A DNA stretch of 45,221 nucleotides from RGIG5579 sp045597125 (GTDB lineage Bacteria > Bacillota > Clostridia > Oscillospirales > SIG627): NCBI GenBank assembly GCA_045597125.1, contig JAZODR010000006.1:1-45221 (forward strand). The letters run 5' to 3'. The notes beneath the pieces are model-generated. The model saw nothing but the letters and a program-made list of their open reading frames with translations. It did not search any database and was not told the DNA's origin. Below, one piece after another: positions 6,211-14,086 of the stretch (its first letter is position 1; every line of letters begins with the position of its first letter). A program made the position numbers and the translations under genes.

Positions 6211-6891
6211 TTATGGTATAATCGGCAAGTCTTTTTTTGCTTCTGCAATAATATCAATGAATTTTTTCACTTGATTGGTAACAGAAATAAGACCTTCTTT
6301 TTCAATCTTGTCAAAATCCATAAATGTTCTTGCACCAGAAACTGCACAAGCACCGCATTTAATAAAGTCTGCGACATTCTCAGGGGTGATGCCGCCTGAT
6401 GGAATGAGGTTTACATCGGGGAATACCATTTTAAGATTTGTCATATACTTAGGTCCGCCAAGGGCACCGGGGAAAATCTTAACCATTGTTGCGCCCTTGC
6501 GCATAGCGGTAAAGACCTCTGTTGCTGAAAAAGCGCCGCTGAAAACGGGAACATTATAACGGTTTGCAACATCAATTACATCCTCGATTACACAGGGGTT
6601 TACAATAATACTTCCGCCATGCATAATAACTTCGCGTGCAGAGGTAGGGTCTAAAACAGTTCCTGCAGCAACAAGTAATTCATCGCCAAAATGTGAAGAG
6701 ATTGCCTCTATAGCCTCTAAAACGCCGGGAGTGGTCATTGTTACCTCAAGAACGCGTGCACCACCATCGTACATAGCCTGAGCATATGCAATGTAGTCAT
6801 CCTTTTTATGTAACTTTATGCAGGGCAAAATACCAGTAGATTTGGTTTGCTCTATAACATATTCTTTTAACGATACATCTCTGTTTCTCAT
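6211..6891 (-). CDS. KDPG/KDG-phosphate-type aldolase
   Basis: This 226-aa class I aldolase of the KDPG family would split a 2-keto-3-deoxy-6-phospho sugar acid into pyruvate and a triose phosphate. The Schiff-base Lys is in MVKIFPGALGGPKY (about residue 138) and the conserved Glu is in VLEVTMTTPG. The Arg that usually follows (EVTLRT) is Thr here, as in some side branches, so substrate may differ from plain KDPG. The ribosome site AAGGAG precedes ATG 6891. It is the last gene of the seven-gene operon starting at 11847 and acts naturally after the KDG-kinase-like protein two genes upstream. Confidence 0.88.
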   Translation of the reverse strand: MRNRDVSLKEYVIEQTKSTGILPCIKLHKKDDYIAYAQAMYDGGARVLEVTMTTPGVLEAIEAISSHFGDELLVAAGTVLDPTSAREVIMHGGSIIVNPCVIEDVIDVANRYNVPVFSGAFSATEVFTAMRKGATMVKIFPGALGGPKYMTNLKMVFPDVNLIPSGGITPENVADFIKCGACAVSGARTFMDFDKIEKEGLISVTNQVKKFIDIIAEAKKDLPIIP

Positions 6892-6902
6892 AATATTTCT
6901 CC

Positions 6903-7349
6903 TTATAATTTAATTTTTGCTATCATTTTGCCAAGTGGTGCGGGTTCACCTACACAAACACAAGGCATATGCGCATCGTCAGGCAAGGTTATCATAAAGT
7001 ATCCGGCAAGAAGCGTTATAAGGTCGCCTTCGCCTGTAAGTAATGCGGCATCTTTTTCTTCGTTATACTCTACAAGCTCAAGCTTTTTTACATCACTGTA
7101 TCCGATTCTTTCTTTTCCATATGCTACAAAATGAATGTCAGCATACTTTCTGTGAGCTTCAAAACTGCAATCTTCGATTTTCTTTGTATCCATAGGGCGA
7201 GCTTTTACTATTACACCACTATTATCAATTGAAATATCTGCTTTATCAAAAGCATCACCCGAAACATCGGCAAAGAAATCTAAAGCCGCTTTATAATCTT
7301 CACCCAAATAGTAATATTTTTCGCGATTTCTGATATGGTCTATTATCAT
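6903..7349 (-). CDS. YhcH/YjgK/YiaL family (DUF386) protein
   Basis: This 148-aa cupin-like protein starts MIIDHIRNREKYYYLG and carries AHRKYADIHFVAYGKERIGY and the C-terminal FMITLPDDAHMPC. These are typical of the YhcH/EbgC family, which is found in sialic acid and sugar-acid operons and thought to act on free sugars (anomerase-like or accessory role). The ATG at 7349 follows AGGAGAATATTT and is preferred to an upstream start at 7385 that would overlap the kinase gene. Its place between kinase and aldolase suggests an accessory step on the same sugar. Confidence 0.87.
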   Translation of the reverse strand: MIIDHIRNREKYYYLGEDYKAALDFFADVSGDAFDKADISIDNSGVIVKARPMDTKKIEDCSFEAHRKYADIHFVAYGKERIGYSDVKKLELVEYNEEKDAALLTGEGDLITLLAGYFMITLPDDAHMPCVCVGEPAPLGKMIAKIKL

Positions 7350-7359
7350 AAATATTCTC

Positions 7360-8379
7360 CTATCTTTGAACTCTTCCCGAGGCATCTCCGCCCATAAGGC
7401 GCTTTACTTCTTCCAGGGTTGCCAAATTAAAGTCACCCATAATTGTTTGTTTAAGGGCAGATGCGGCAACGGCGAATTCGCCTGTTTTTGCAATGTTAAA
7501 GCCATTTATTATGCCGTAAATCAGCGCCGCCGAGAATGATGCGCCTCCGCCTCCGCGGTCGACTAAATGAATTTTATATTTCTTTGTATGGTAGAATTCA
7601 TTGCCGTCATATAGTAATGCCGCCCAACTGTTATCAGAAGCAGAGTGACTTTCACGAAGAGTAGAAGCAACGTACTTTAGACCAAATTTTTCTTTTAGGC
7701 CTTTAAAAACTTCTTTATAGGCTTCAATATCGTGGTCGTCACCGCCAAGAACAATATTTGGGTTTTTATATCCCAGAACTTTTTCTGCATCTTCGGCACC
7801 GCCTATACATACGTCAACGTACTCCATAAGCGGAATCATAACCGACTGTGCTTTTTCTATACTCCAAAGCTTACTGCGGTAGTTTAGGTCAACGCTTACA
7901 GTAACATTATATTTTTTTGCGGTCTGCATTGCAGTGCGAACAAGCTCTGCGGCATTATCACTTATTGCGGGTGTGATACCTGAAACGTGAAACCAATCAG
8001 CATCACAAAAAATAGCATCAAAATCAAAATCTTTTGGTTCTGCTTCACTAATTGCAGAATTTTTACGGTCATACAAAACATAGGACGGTCTTACAGATGC
8101 ACCATTTTCATAGAAATTGAGTCCTAATCTCTCGCCGCCGCGTGCAATATATTTGGTATCAATTCCTTGTTCTCGCAATTTACCAAGCGCTACTTCACCT
8201 AACGGGTTTTCGGGGAGCTTCGTTATGTAGCGTGAATTCATACCAAATTTTGCGAGCGAAGCCGCCACGATAGATTCATCGCCACCATAATATGCCTCAA
8301 ACTCGGTTGCTTGTTCGATTCTAAGGTTTCCTTTGGGCATAAAACGAATCATCATTTCGCCTATTGTTACAACTCTCAT
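7360..8379 (-). CDS. PfkB-family KDG kinase-like protein with altered catalytic motif
   Basis: This 339-aa protein matches 2-keto-3-deoxygluconate kinases: MRVVTIGEMMIRFMPKG at the start, YYGGDE near residue 31, GGERLGLNFYE, and the ribokinase-type C-terminal region VDRGGGGASFSAALIYG. In the family this motif reads GGGD or GAGD, and the Asp is the catalytic base; here the codon is GCA (Ala). The usual Asn in GGDEANVA is Ile (GGDESIVA). The remaining fold looks full length. It may be inactive, a sugar-binding sensor, or a divergent enzyme. It sits between a DUF386 gene and a class II aldolase gene. Confidence 0.85.
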   Translation of the reverse strand: MRVVTIGEMMIRFMPKGNLRIEQATEFEAYYGGDESIVAASLAKFGMNSRYITKLPENPLGEVALGKLREQGIDTKYIARGGERLGLNFYENGASVRPSYVLYDRKNSAISEAEPKDFDFDAIFCDADWFHVSGITPAISDNAAELVRTAMQTAKKYNVTVSVDLNYRSKLWSIEKAQSVMIPLMEYVDVCIGGAEDAEKVLGYKNPNIVLGGDDHDIEAYKEVFKGLKEKFGLKYVASTLRESHSASDNSWAALLYDGNEFYHTKKYKIHLVDRGGGGASFSAALIYGIINGFNIAKTGEFAVAASALKQTIMGDFNLATLEEVKRLMGGDASGRVQR

Positions 8380-8394
8380 TTTTATTACTCCTTT

Positions 8395-9048
8395 TTAAGA
8401 TTTTCCGTAACTGTTAAGAAAATAATCACGCCCACGCGCAACATTTTCTTCGCTTATTGTTTGGATTCCGCCTGCGGCCAAAAGATGTATATACATCTTG
8501 CAAGATTTTTCTACAACTTGGCAACATACTCTAGCTTCTGCAAGGTTTTTTCCAAAACACATTGGACCGTGATTTTTAATTAGGATAGCATTTGTATCAT
8601 CTATCGAATTTGAAACCACTTCGCCTAATCGATCGTGCATATCTGATGGAACAAACTCATAAGATAGCGGAATGGCACCGCCAAGAAGCTGACACATTTC
8701 TTCGGAAATAACGGGTACGCCCTCGTTTCTTGCGGCTGCCATCATTGCGTAGGGAGAATGCATATGTATAATAGCACCCACATCGATTCTCTTGTTCATA
8801 ACCTTTCGATGAATTTCTCTTTCGCTTGTGGAAAGTCTTGTGCCCGATACCTGTTTGCCGTCAGGTGCTAATACTACCAAATCTTCATGGGTCATAGTAT
8901 CGTAATCTATTTTTGAGGGAGTTATTAGAATGTTTCCGTCGTCAAGGCGAACACTGATATTACCCCAAGTAGAAAACACAAGTCCTTGTGACTTAAGCCA
9001 CAGGCAAGTATCAATAATCTCTTGTCTTAATTCTTTACAGTCTTTCAT
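8395..9048 (-). CDS. Class II aldolase/adducin family protein
   Basis: This 217-aa protein is related to L-fuculose-phosphate and L-ribulose-5-phosphate aldolase/epimerase enzymes. The N-terminal STWGNISVRL is the phosphate-binding motif. A zinc site is visible as IIHMHSPYAMM and later IKNHGPMCFG. The acid residue EEMCQLLGGAIP lies between them. The substrate is a phosphorylated sugar or sugar acid; family members next to hydroxyacid dehydrogenases can also be decarboxylases of 3-oxo-tetronate phosphates. ATG 9048 follows AAAGGAGAAGCATTT; a longer in-frame start at 9129 would overlap the upstream gene and lacks a ribosome site. Confidence 0.88.
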   Translation of the reverse strand: MKDCKELRQEIIDTCLWLKSQGLVFSTWGNISVRLDDGNILITPSKIDYDTMTHEDLVVLAPDGKQVSGTRLSTSEREIHRKVMNKRIDVGAIIHMHSPYAMMAAARNEGVPVISEEMCQLLGGAIPLSYEFVPSDMHDRLGEVVSNSIDDTNAILIKNHGPMCFGKNLAEARVCCQVVEKSCKMYIHLLAAGGIQTISEENVARGRDYFLNSYGKS

Positions 9049-9061
9049 AAATGCTTCTCCT

Positions 9062-10051
9062 TTAAATGTTATTGATATATTCAGGATTAAGTATGGTTTT
9101 AACCACTTTTCCATGAAAGAAATCAGCAACGTTTTTTGCCGCCATCATACCGGCTTTTATATGGCTTTCTATCGTGCAGGCACCCGAATGTGGCATAAGA
9201 ACCGTATTTTTAGCCGTTAGCAAGGGATTTGTTGGGTTGGGTGGTTCAGGTGAAAAGACATCCATTCCTGCTCCCGCAATAACACCGTTATTAAGAGCTT
9301 CTGCCAAATCTTCTGCTACAACAAGTTTGCCGCGTGCAGTGTTTATTAAGATGGTATTTTTCTTGCATTTTGAAAGAAATTCTTTGTTAATCATTCCGTC
9401 GGTTTGCGGGGTTGAAGGAACGTGAATACTGATTATATCGGCTTCTTTTTGAATTTTCTCAATATCTGCATATTCTACATTTAATTCTTCGGCAGCCTTC
9501 TCATTCCAATAAAGGTCGTAAGCAATAACACGACAATCAAAGCCTGAGAGCATTTTGGAAAGTGCTTTTGAAATATCGCCAAAGCCAATGATACCTACAG
9601 TTTTTCCTTCAAGCTGTGAACCTGTTTTGCTTTCGAAAAACCTACTCCAATCGTTATTTCTAACCTCTTTGTCAGAGTCAATTATATTACGCAAAAGCGA
9701 TAAAATAAGCCCCATCGCACATTCTGCAACAGCAGTAGATAATGACCCTGCCGCGTTACAAACTGCAATTCCACATTCGGCAGCTTTTACCTTATCAATC
9801 TCGTCGGTTCCAACTCCGTATCGAGAAAGAAGCTTAAGGTCTTTTTTTAATTCTTTAAAAACTTTTGCAGGGAATTTTTCCCCCGCCGAAATAATAGCAT
9901 TATAACCTTTAAGACATTCTATCCAATCTGCCGCATTTCGTGTTTCCATATAGAGAATATCAGCTTCGCAACCATTATCCTCAAGATATGATTTAATCAT
10001 CTCGCGAACTTTTAAAGGTTGTTGTTTTCCAATTATAGCTACTTTTGGCAT
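9062..10051 (-). CDS. D-isomer 2-hydroxyacid dehydrogenase (phosphoglycerate dehydrogenase-like)
   Basis: This 329-aa NAD-dependent dehydrogenase has the Rossmann motif TVGIIGFGDI near residue 146, the catalytic Arg in NTARGKLV, the Glu in GMDVFSPEPP and the His in LMPHSGACT. It lacks the ACT domains of biosynthetic SerA. The likely reaction is interconversion of a 2-keto acid and a D-2-hydroxy acid. In this operon it would oxidise or reduce a sugar-acid intermediate. Ribosome site GGAGAATGAATT precedes ATG 10051, and the Zn-dehydrogenase stop is 3 bp upstream. Confidence 0.9.
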   Translation of the reverse strand: MPKVAIIGKQQPLKVREMIKSYLEDNGCEADILYMETRNAADWIECLKGYNAIISAGEKFPAKVFKELKKDLKLLSRYGVGTDEIDKVKAAECGIAVCNAAGSLSTAVAECAMGLILSLLRNIIDSDKEVRNNDWSRFFESKTGSQLEGKTVGIIGFGDISKALSKMLSGFDCRVIAYDLYWNEKAAEELNVEYADIEKIQKEADIISIHVPSTPQTDGMINKEFLSKCKKNTILINTARGKLVVAEDLAEALNNGVIAGAGMDVFSPEPPNPTNPLLTAKNTVLMPHSGACTIESHIKAGMMAAKNVADFFHGKVVKTILNPEYINNI

Positions 10052-10054
10052 AAT

Positions 10055-11110
10055 TCATTCTCCTCCGATTTTTACTGCAATTTTGATTGCATTGGGATAA
10101 TTTTCTCTTTTAAATCCCTTCAAACAATCTTCAAATTCAAGTTCATCAGTAATTATGGGGAGTAAATTTGGTTTGTATTTTTCAAGAATAGAAATAGCCC
10201 CCGGCATAATATCAGGTTCGCCCATAACACCGAAAATAGTAAGAGCTTTAGCTACAACCGTATCAACATTAACGTTATTTTCCTTATTCGCATAAAAACC
10301 AATAAGAGCAACGGTTGCTCTAAAAGCCGCAATTTCCATGGCTTGTGAGTATGTGCCTTTGGCACCCGAACATTCAAGTACAAAATCGGTTCCCTTGCCG
10401 TTCGTTCGCTTGATAATTTCGCTAACCGCTTCACATTCGCGAGTGTTGATAACGGTTGCACCAAGTTCTTTTGCAACTAAAAGTTTTTGAGCATTTCTGC
10501 CTATCATAAACACTTCTTTTGCGCCAAGACAAATTGCTAACACAACGGCTGCCATGCCGATACAACCCGTTCCAATCACCGCAACAGTTGATTTTTCGGT
10601 TATGTTCATTCTTTTAATTCCACCGTAAGCAACCGAAAATGGTTCGGCAAGACTTGCTTCCTTTAAAGAAATTCCACTCGGAATTTTATGTAGATGTCTT
10701 GCGGGAATAATGTAATATTCGGAAAAAGCACCATCATGTACAGGGTCGATTGTGCCAACATTCAGTCTATGTTCGCAATGGTTAAAATCGCCACTCTTGC
10801 AAGGTTCACATTTACCGCAAGCAACTGAATTGTCACCTACAACCTTGTCGCCTTTCTGAAAACCGGTAACATTTTCACCAACTTTTTCTATAATACCGGA
10901 CCATTCGTGACCGAGCCTTGCAGGATAGGTCACAAGCCCATCTTCGACAAAACTGCAATCACTCGAAAACAGATCTTGATCGGTACCACATATGCCGCAG
11001 TAGCATACCTTTACCAACACGCTGTCCTTTTCAATCTCAGGTACAGTCATATTAACGATTGAGCCTTTGCCGTAGCCCTCGCTCAAAAAAACCTTCATTT
11101 CTTTTTTCAT
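10055..11110 (-). CDS. Zinc-dependent alcohol dehydrogenase (threonine/sorbitol dehydrogenase type)
   Basis: This 351-aa medium-chain dehydrogenase has the catalytic zinc site CGICGTDQD and GHEWSGII. The structural zinc loop has four Cys (CGKCEPCKSGDFNHC), and the NAD-binding motif is VIGTGCIGMAAV. The likely reaction is oxidation of a secondary alcohol of a sugar, polyol or sugar acid to a ketone with NAD. It lies 8 bp downstream of the UlaG-like gene and 3 bp upstream of the hydroxyacid dehydrogenase, clearly in one transcript. The exact substrate is not visible in the sequence. Confidence 0.92.
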   Translation of the reverse strand: MKKEMKVFLSEGYGKGSIVNMTVPEIEKDSVLVKVCYCGICGTDQDLFSSDCSFVEDGLVTYPARLGHEWSGIIEKVGENVTGFQKGDKVVGDNSVACGKCEPCKSGDFNHCEHRLNVGTIDPVHDGAFSEYYIIPARHLHKIPSGISLKEASLAEPFSVAYGGIKRMNITEKSTVAVIGTGCIGMAAVVLAICLGAKEVFMIGRNAQKLLVAKELGATVINTRECEAVSEIIKRTNGKGTDFVLECSGAKGTYSQAMEIAAFRATVALIGFYANKENNVNVDTVVAKALTIFGVMGEPDIMPGAISILEKYKPNLLPIITDELEFEDCLKGFKRENYPNAIKIAVKIGGE

Positions 11111-11118
11111 ATAATCTC

Positions 11119-11847
11119 CTACAAAATCACAATTTCTCCCGGGCGCATCAAATTGTATTTTAAATCAGGGTAATTCGTTTTCATTAGTTCTATGAAAAGA
11201 TGCGGGTTCCCAAAATGCTGTGCAAAATTCCAATAATGGCAAGGAATTGTAAGCTTCGGTTTAATAATACCTGCCGCCTTTGTACCCTCGGCTTCGTTAA
11301 GATTACCAAAAGCTCCGTTTATCGGCATAATCATAACATCGCAGTTTTTTATCTGGTTGTTTGAAAAATGATCTTCTCTAAAACAGGTGTCGCCGGCTAT
11401 ATAAATACGCTTTCCGTCAACTTCGATTAAAAGAGCTATGGCATCCGGAGTCTCTATGCCGTGGTCACATGGCATTGCTTTAATTTTAACCTCACAATTT
11501 TCAAAAGTTTCCCCTTGTGCAATATAGGTAATACGGCTTTGGTCTAAATTAAGCCTTTCAGCCTCGCTATAACAGTCTTTCGCACACAAAAGCTTTGTTT
11601 TGGAATTTGACATTATAAGCGGTACGCTGTCAGGGTCAAAATGGTCATAATGAGCGTGTGTTGCAATTAGCAAATTCAGGTCTAAATCAAGTGGGTTATA
11701 AAGATACGGCATAAGTCTTTTAAAGCCGAAATATCTATCACAACAATCCGACAAATACAAATCTATTCCTATTCTGTAACCGCGTTCGCTTTCAATTATG
11801 AATCCTGCTTGACCCGCAAATGTAAGAGAAGTGACTTTGTTGCTCAT
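11119..11847 (-). CDS. MBL-fold metallohydrolase, UlaG-like
   Basis: This 242-aa protein begins with the beta strands of the metallo-beta-lactamase fold (SLTFAGQAGFII). It has the zinc motif THAHYDHFD, the downstream metal ligands GDTCF and the final PCHYWNF. UlaG is L-ascorbate-6-phosphate lactonase, so hydrolysis of a sugar lactone is a reasonable inference. ATG 11847 is preceded by AAAGGGGAC; an upstream in-frame ATG at 11892 falls inside the LacI operator and is unlikely. First gene of the seven-gene catabolic operon. Confidence 0.88.
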   Translation of the reverse strand: MSNKVTSLTFAGQAGFIIESERGYRIGIDLYLSDCCDRYFGFKRLMPYLYNPLDLDLNLLIATHAHYDHFDPDSVPLIMSNSKTKLLCAKDCYSEAERLNLDQSRITYIAQGETFENCEVKIKAMPCDHGIETPDAIALLIEVDGKRIYIAGDTCFREDHFSNNQIKNCDVMIMPINGAFGNLNEAEGTKAAGIIKPKLTIPCHYWNFAQHFGNPHLFIELMKTNYPDLKYNLMRPGEIVIL

Positions 11848-11872
11848 TATATTTAAGTCCCCTTTTTTGAAT

Positions 11873-11892
11873 TTGCGTAATCGGTTACGCAA
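11873..11892. promoter_or_regulatory. LacI-type operator
   Basis: TTGCGTAATCGGTTACGCAA is a palindrome with 8-bp perfect arms and the AA-n-CG-n-TT centre typical of LacI-family sites. It lies about 10 bp downstream of the -10 box of the operon promoter, over the transcription start, a position that fits repression. The regulator gene is divergent, 100 bp away. Confidence 0.82.
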
Positions 11893-11901
11893 TATATTTA
11901 A

Positions 11902-11930
11902 ATTATACCTTTTGCCATTTTGCTTGTCAA
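11902..11930 (-). promoter_or_regulatory. Promoter of the sugar-acid operon
   Basis: Minus strand TTGACA (11925-11930), 17 bp, TATAAT (11902-11907): a perfect consensus with ideal spacing, so strong tight control by the adjacent operator makes sense. Confidence 0.85.
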
Positions 11931-11938
11931 GTATTATG

Positions 11939-11966
11939 TTGATTTTTCAGAATTAAATGTTATAAT
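11939..11966 (+). promoter_or_regulatory. Promoter of the LacI-type regulator
   Basis: TTGATT (11939-11944), 16 bp, TATAAT (11961-11966), 26 bp before the ATG. The ribosome site CGGAGG follows. Confidence 0.65.
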
Positions 11967-11992
11967 ATTTTTAAGCAAATACGGAGGTTAAC

Positions 11993-13069
11993 ATGAAAGA
12001 GAAAAAAGTCACTATTTATGATATCGCCGATAAAGCAAATGTTTCTGTTGGAACGGTGCATAGAGCCCTGAACAACAAAGGTAGAATAAGCCCTAAAACA
12101 AAGCAGTTGATTTTGGATGTTGCAGAAAATCTAGGTTATAAAATAAACGTTGCTGCCCAAGGACTGCGTCGTTCGCCTATAAAAATTGGGGCAATATTGT
12201 TTTGTCCTGTAGAAGAATATGTTGATTCTATAATTGACGGTATTGCAGCTTCAAGCGAGGAACTTGAAAAATACAACGTTTCGATCGACATACGAAAGAT
12301 CAATTATACCAGCAGCAAGTTTTGTCTTGAATCTTCCTGTGAATTGATACAAACATTTGCGGATAAAAATTACAATGGGATTATCTTGTTTATGTCCTCA
12401 ATGATCGACGAAATGGGCGAACTGTCCTCACTTGCAAATGAACTTATCAAAACAAAAAACATCCCGTTTGCAACAGTAGCAAATGATATTGCAAGTATTG
12501 ATAAAGTTATCCATGTGGGAATAAATGCTTTTATGGCAGGGAGTATGGCTGCAGAAATGCTTGCATTTTCTTGCAGAGGTAAAGAAGTTGCTCTTCTCAC
12601 TACCAGTAAGACTTCACCTATCAATATTGAGTATATGAACGGATTTATGCACTACGCACAAGGAAATATCTTTTCCGGCATCAGTATATATGAGCATTAT
12701 GATGAGAAAGAAAAAATAGCCGAAATAACCGAGCGCATGCTTTTAGAAAATCCGAATTTAAGCGGTATCTATATCACTAGTGCCAGTTCGGTTTTGGCTT
12801 GTAAATATATTGAAGAAAAAAAGAAGGATAACCTTTCGATTATTACGACGGATCTTTTAACCGAAACGCCAAGTCTTTTGCAAAGCAAAGTGGCGAATGC
12901 TACCATTTTCCAAAATCCTTTTAAGCAAGGGAAAACAGTTACTCGCTCCCTTTATAACTATATTACCGCAAAGAAAAGCAGTGGCGCACATCTCATTAAC
13001 CCGCATATTATTTTATCCTCAAATCTTGAAGCTTATCTTTTTGATGAAAATTTTATGCAAAAACAATAA
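11993..13069 (+). CDS. LacI-family transcriptional regulator
   Basis: This 358-aa protein has an N-terminal LacI helix-turn-helix and hinge (TIYDIADKANVSVGTVHRAL, then NNKGRISPKTKQ and NVAAQGLRR, residues about 7-60). A periplasmic-binding-protein-like sensor domain follows (IGAILFCPVEE, then EHYDEKEKIAEITERML and SGIYITSASS). It is divergent from the catabolic operon and very probably represses it through the operator at 11873-11892, releasing it on binding a sugar-acid inducer. Starts with CGGAGG at a good distance from ATG 11993. The stop codon overlaps the first base pairs of a palindromic hairpin. Confidence 0.92.
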   Translation: MKEKKVTIYDIADKANVSVGTVHRALNNKGRISPKTKQLILDVAENLGYKINVAAQGLRRSPIKIGAILFCPVEEYVDSIIDGIAASSEELEKYNVSIDIRKINYTSSKFCLESSCELIQTFADKNYNGIILFMSSMIDEMGELSSLANELIKTKNIPFATVANDIASIDKVIHVGINAFMAGSMAAEMLAFSCRGKEVALLTTSKTSPINIEYMNGFMHYAQGNIFSGISIYEHYDEKEKIAEITERMLLENPNLSGIYITSASSVLACKYIEEKKKDNLSIITTDLLTETPSLLQSKVANATIFQNPFKQGKTVTRSLYNYITAKKSSGAHLINPHIILSSNLEAYLFDENFMQKQ

Positions 13070-13096
13070 AAGCGAGGTGAATTTCACCTCGCTTTT
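13068..13096 (+). repeat. Palindromic hairpin, copy 6
   Basis: Arms AAAAGCGAGGTGAA and TTCACCTCGCTTTT, overlapping the regulator stop codon and followed by GCTATGTAA. About 15 bp later GGAGATTTATACTG (about 13121) resembles the end of the copy-1 spoVT leader, so a remnant of the composite repeat may be present. Confidence 0.85.
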
Positions 13097-13153
13097 GCTA
13101 TGTAAATCTACCTATTGTTGAGGAGATTTATACTGATTATTCGAGTTGCATTT

Positions 13154-13906
13154 TTATAATAATTTGATTTTGTTTTGAAATCCGGAAAAGTGAATCGCGG
13201 CATTTGCATCACTGATGAGATAGTCGATATCGCTGAGTTCGCATTGTTTAAAGGGGGCGTGCATACCAAATTTGGAGCAATCACATAAAAGAACTTTTTT
13301 ATTAGCGTTTTTCAGCATGGTGTTTCGAACAATGATTTCCTCTCTTGAACAATCGGTAATAATTCCGTCATCAGAAAGACCTTTTACAGAGAAAAACAAA
13401 ATATCAGCAAAAATATTTTCAAACGTTTTCTGCGCATCACCGCCGATAAGACAATTTCTATTTTCATCGCTCAAAATACCGCCTGAAGATATAAGTTTGA
13501 TTCCTGAATTGGAAAGAAGCATCATAATTTCTATATTATTTGTTACAACTGTTAAGGTATTTCTGTTTATCAACTCATTTGCCAGAAAAAAAGAAGTTGA
13601 AGACTGGTCGAGGAAAACTATGTCACCATCATTTATTAAAGTAACTGCCTTTTTAGCAATTTCACGCTTTTCGTGTGCGTTCAGCCGTGTGCGGTGATTG
13701 AATGTTACGATATTTGAAAAATTTGATATAAGCGATGCTCCGCCGTAGCTCCTTTTGACAAGTCCCCGTTCTTCTAAAGATTTCAAATCTCTGCGAATGC
13801 TTGATTCGCTTGCAAACAAAGTTTCGCAGAGATGTTTAACCGTCACAAAACCGTTTGTAGTTTTTAGTATGCTCATTATTTCTTGTTCACGTTCTTTATT
13901 AAGCAT
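13154..13906 (-). CDS. DeoR/GlpR-family transcriptional regulator
   Basis: This 250-aa protein has an N-terminal winged helix (RQEIMSILKTTNGFVTVKHL in essence, with SSIRRDLKSLEERGL as recognition helix) and a DeoR-type phosphosugar-binding C-terminal domain (VFLDQSSTSFFLANEL, and the SVKGLSDDGIITD motif). It probably senses a phosphorylated sugar and controls the divergent dehydrogenase/phosphatase pair. Ribosome site GGAGGTGTAAAA before ATG 13906. Two direct repeats of TTGACnGATT in the intergenic region are candidate sites. Confidence 0.92.
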   Translation of the reverse strand: MLNKEREQEIMSILKTTNGFVTVKHLCETLFASESSIRRDLKSLEERGLVKRSYGGASLISNFSNIVTFNHRTRLNAHEKREIAKKAVTLINDGDIVFLDQSSTSFFLANELINRNTLTVVTNNIEIMMLLSNSGIKLISSGGILSDENRNCLIGGDAQKTFENIFADILFFSVKGLSDDGIITDCSREEIIVRNTMLKNANKKVLLCDCSKFGMHAPFKQCELSDIDYLISDANAAIHFSGFQNKIKLL

Positions 13907-13921
13907 TTTTACACCTCCGTA

Positions 13922-13941
13922 TTGACAGATTTTGACCGATT
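13922..13941. promoter_or_regulatory. Candidate DeoR binding repeats
   Basis: TTGACAGATT (13922-13931) and TTGACCGATT (13932-13941) are adjacent direct repeats with a one-helical-turn period; an inverted half site GGTCAA lies at 13974-13979. DeoR proteins often bind repeated decamers, so this is the best candidate between the divergent genes. Confidence 0.4.
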
Positions 13942-13993
13942 TTTAAGTTTTTGATGTGTATTTTTCGTTTTTTGGTCAACTTTTGCATAATTG

Positions 13994-14022
13994 TTGATTT
14001 GTTTTGGTAGATACAGTATAAC
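13994..14022 (+). promoter_or_regulatory. Promoter of the G1P dehydrogenase/HAD pair
   Basis: TTGATT (13994-13999), 17 bp, TATAAC (14017-14022), directly before the tandem duplication. Confidence 0.6.
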
Positions 14023-14084
14023 TTAAATATGTCATTATGTAAAGGGGGATTATTTAAATATGTCATTATGTAAAGGGGGATTAT
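14023..14084. repeat. 31-bp tandem duplication spanning the ribosome site
   Basis: Two perfect copies (14023-14053 and 14054-14084), each with AAATATGTCATTATG and AAAGGGGG. The duplication makes two ribosome sites and offers both ATG 14060 and TTG 14087 as in-frame starts for the next gene. Confidence 0.93.
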
Positions 14085-14086
14085 TT

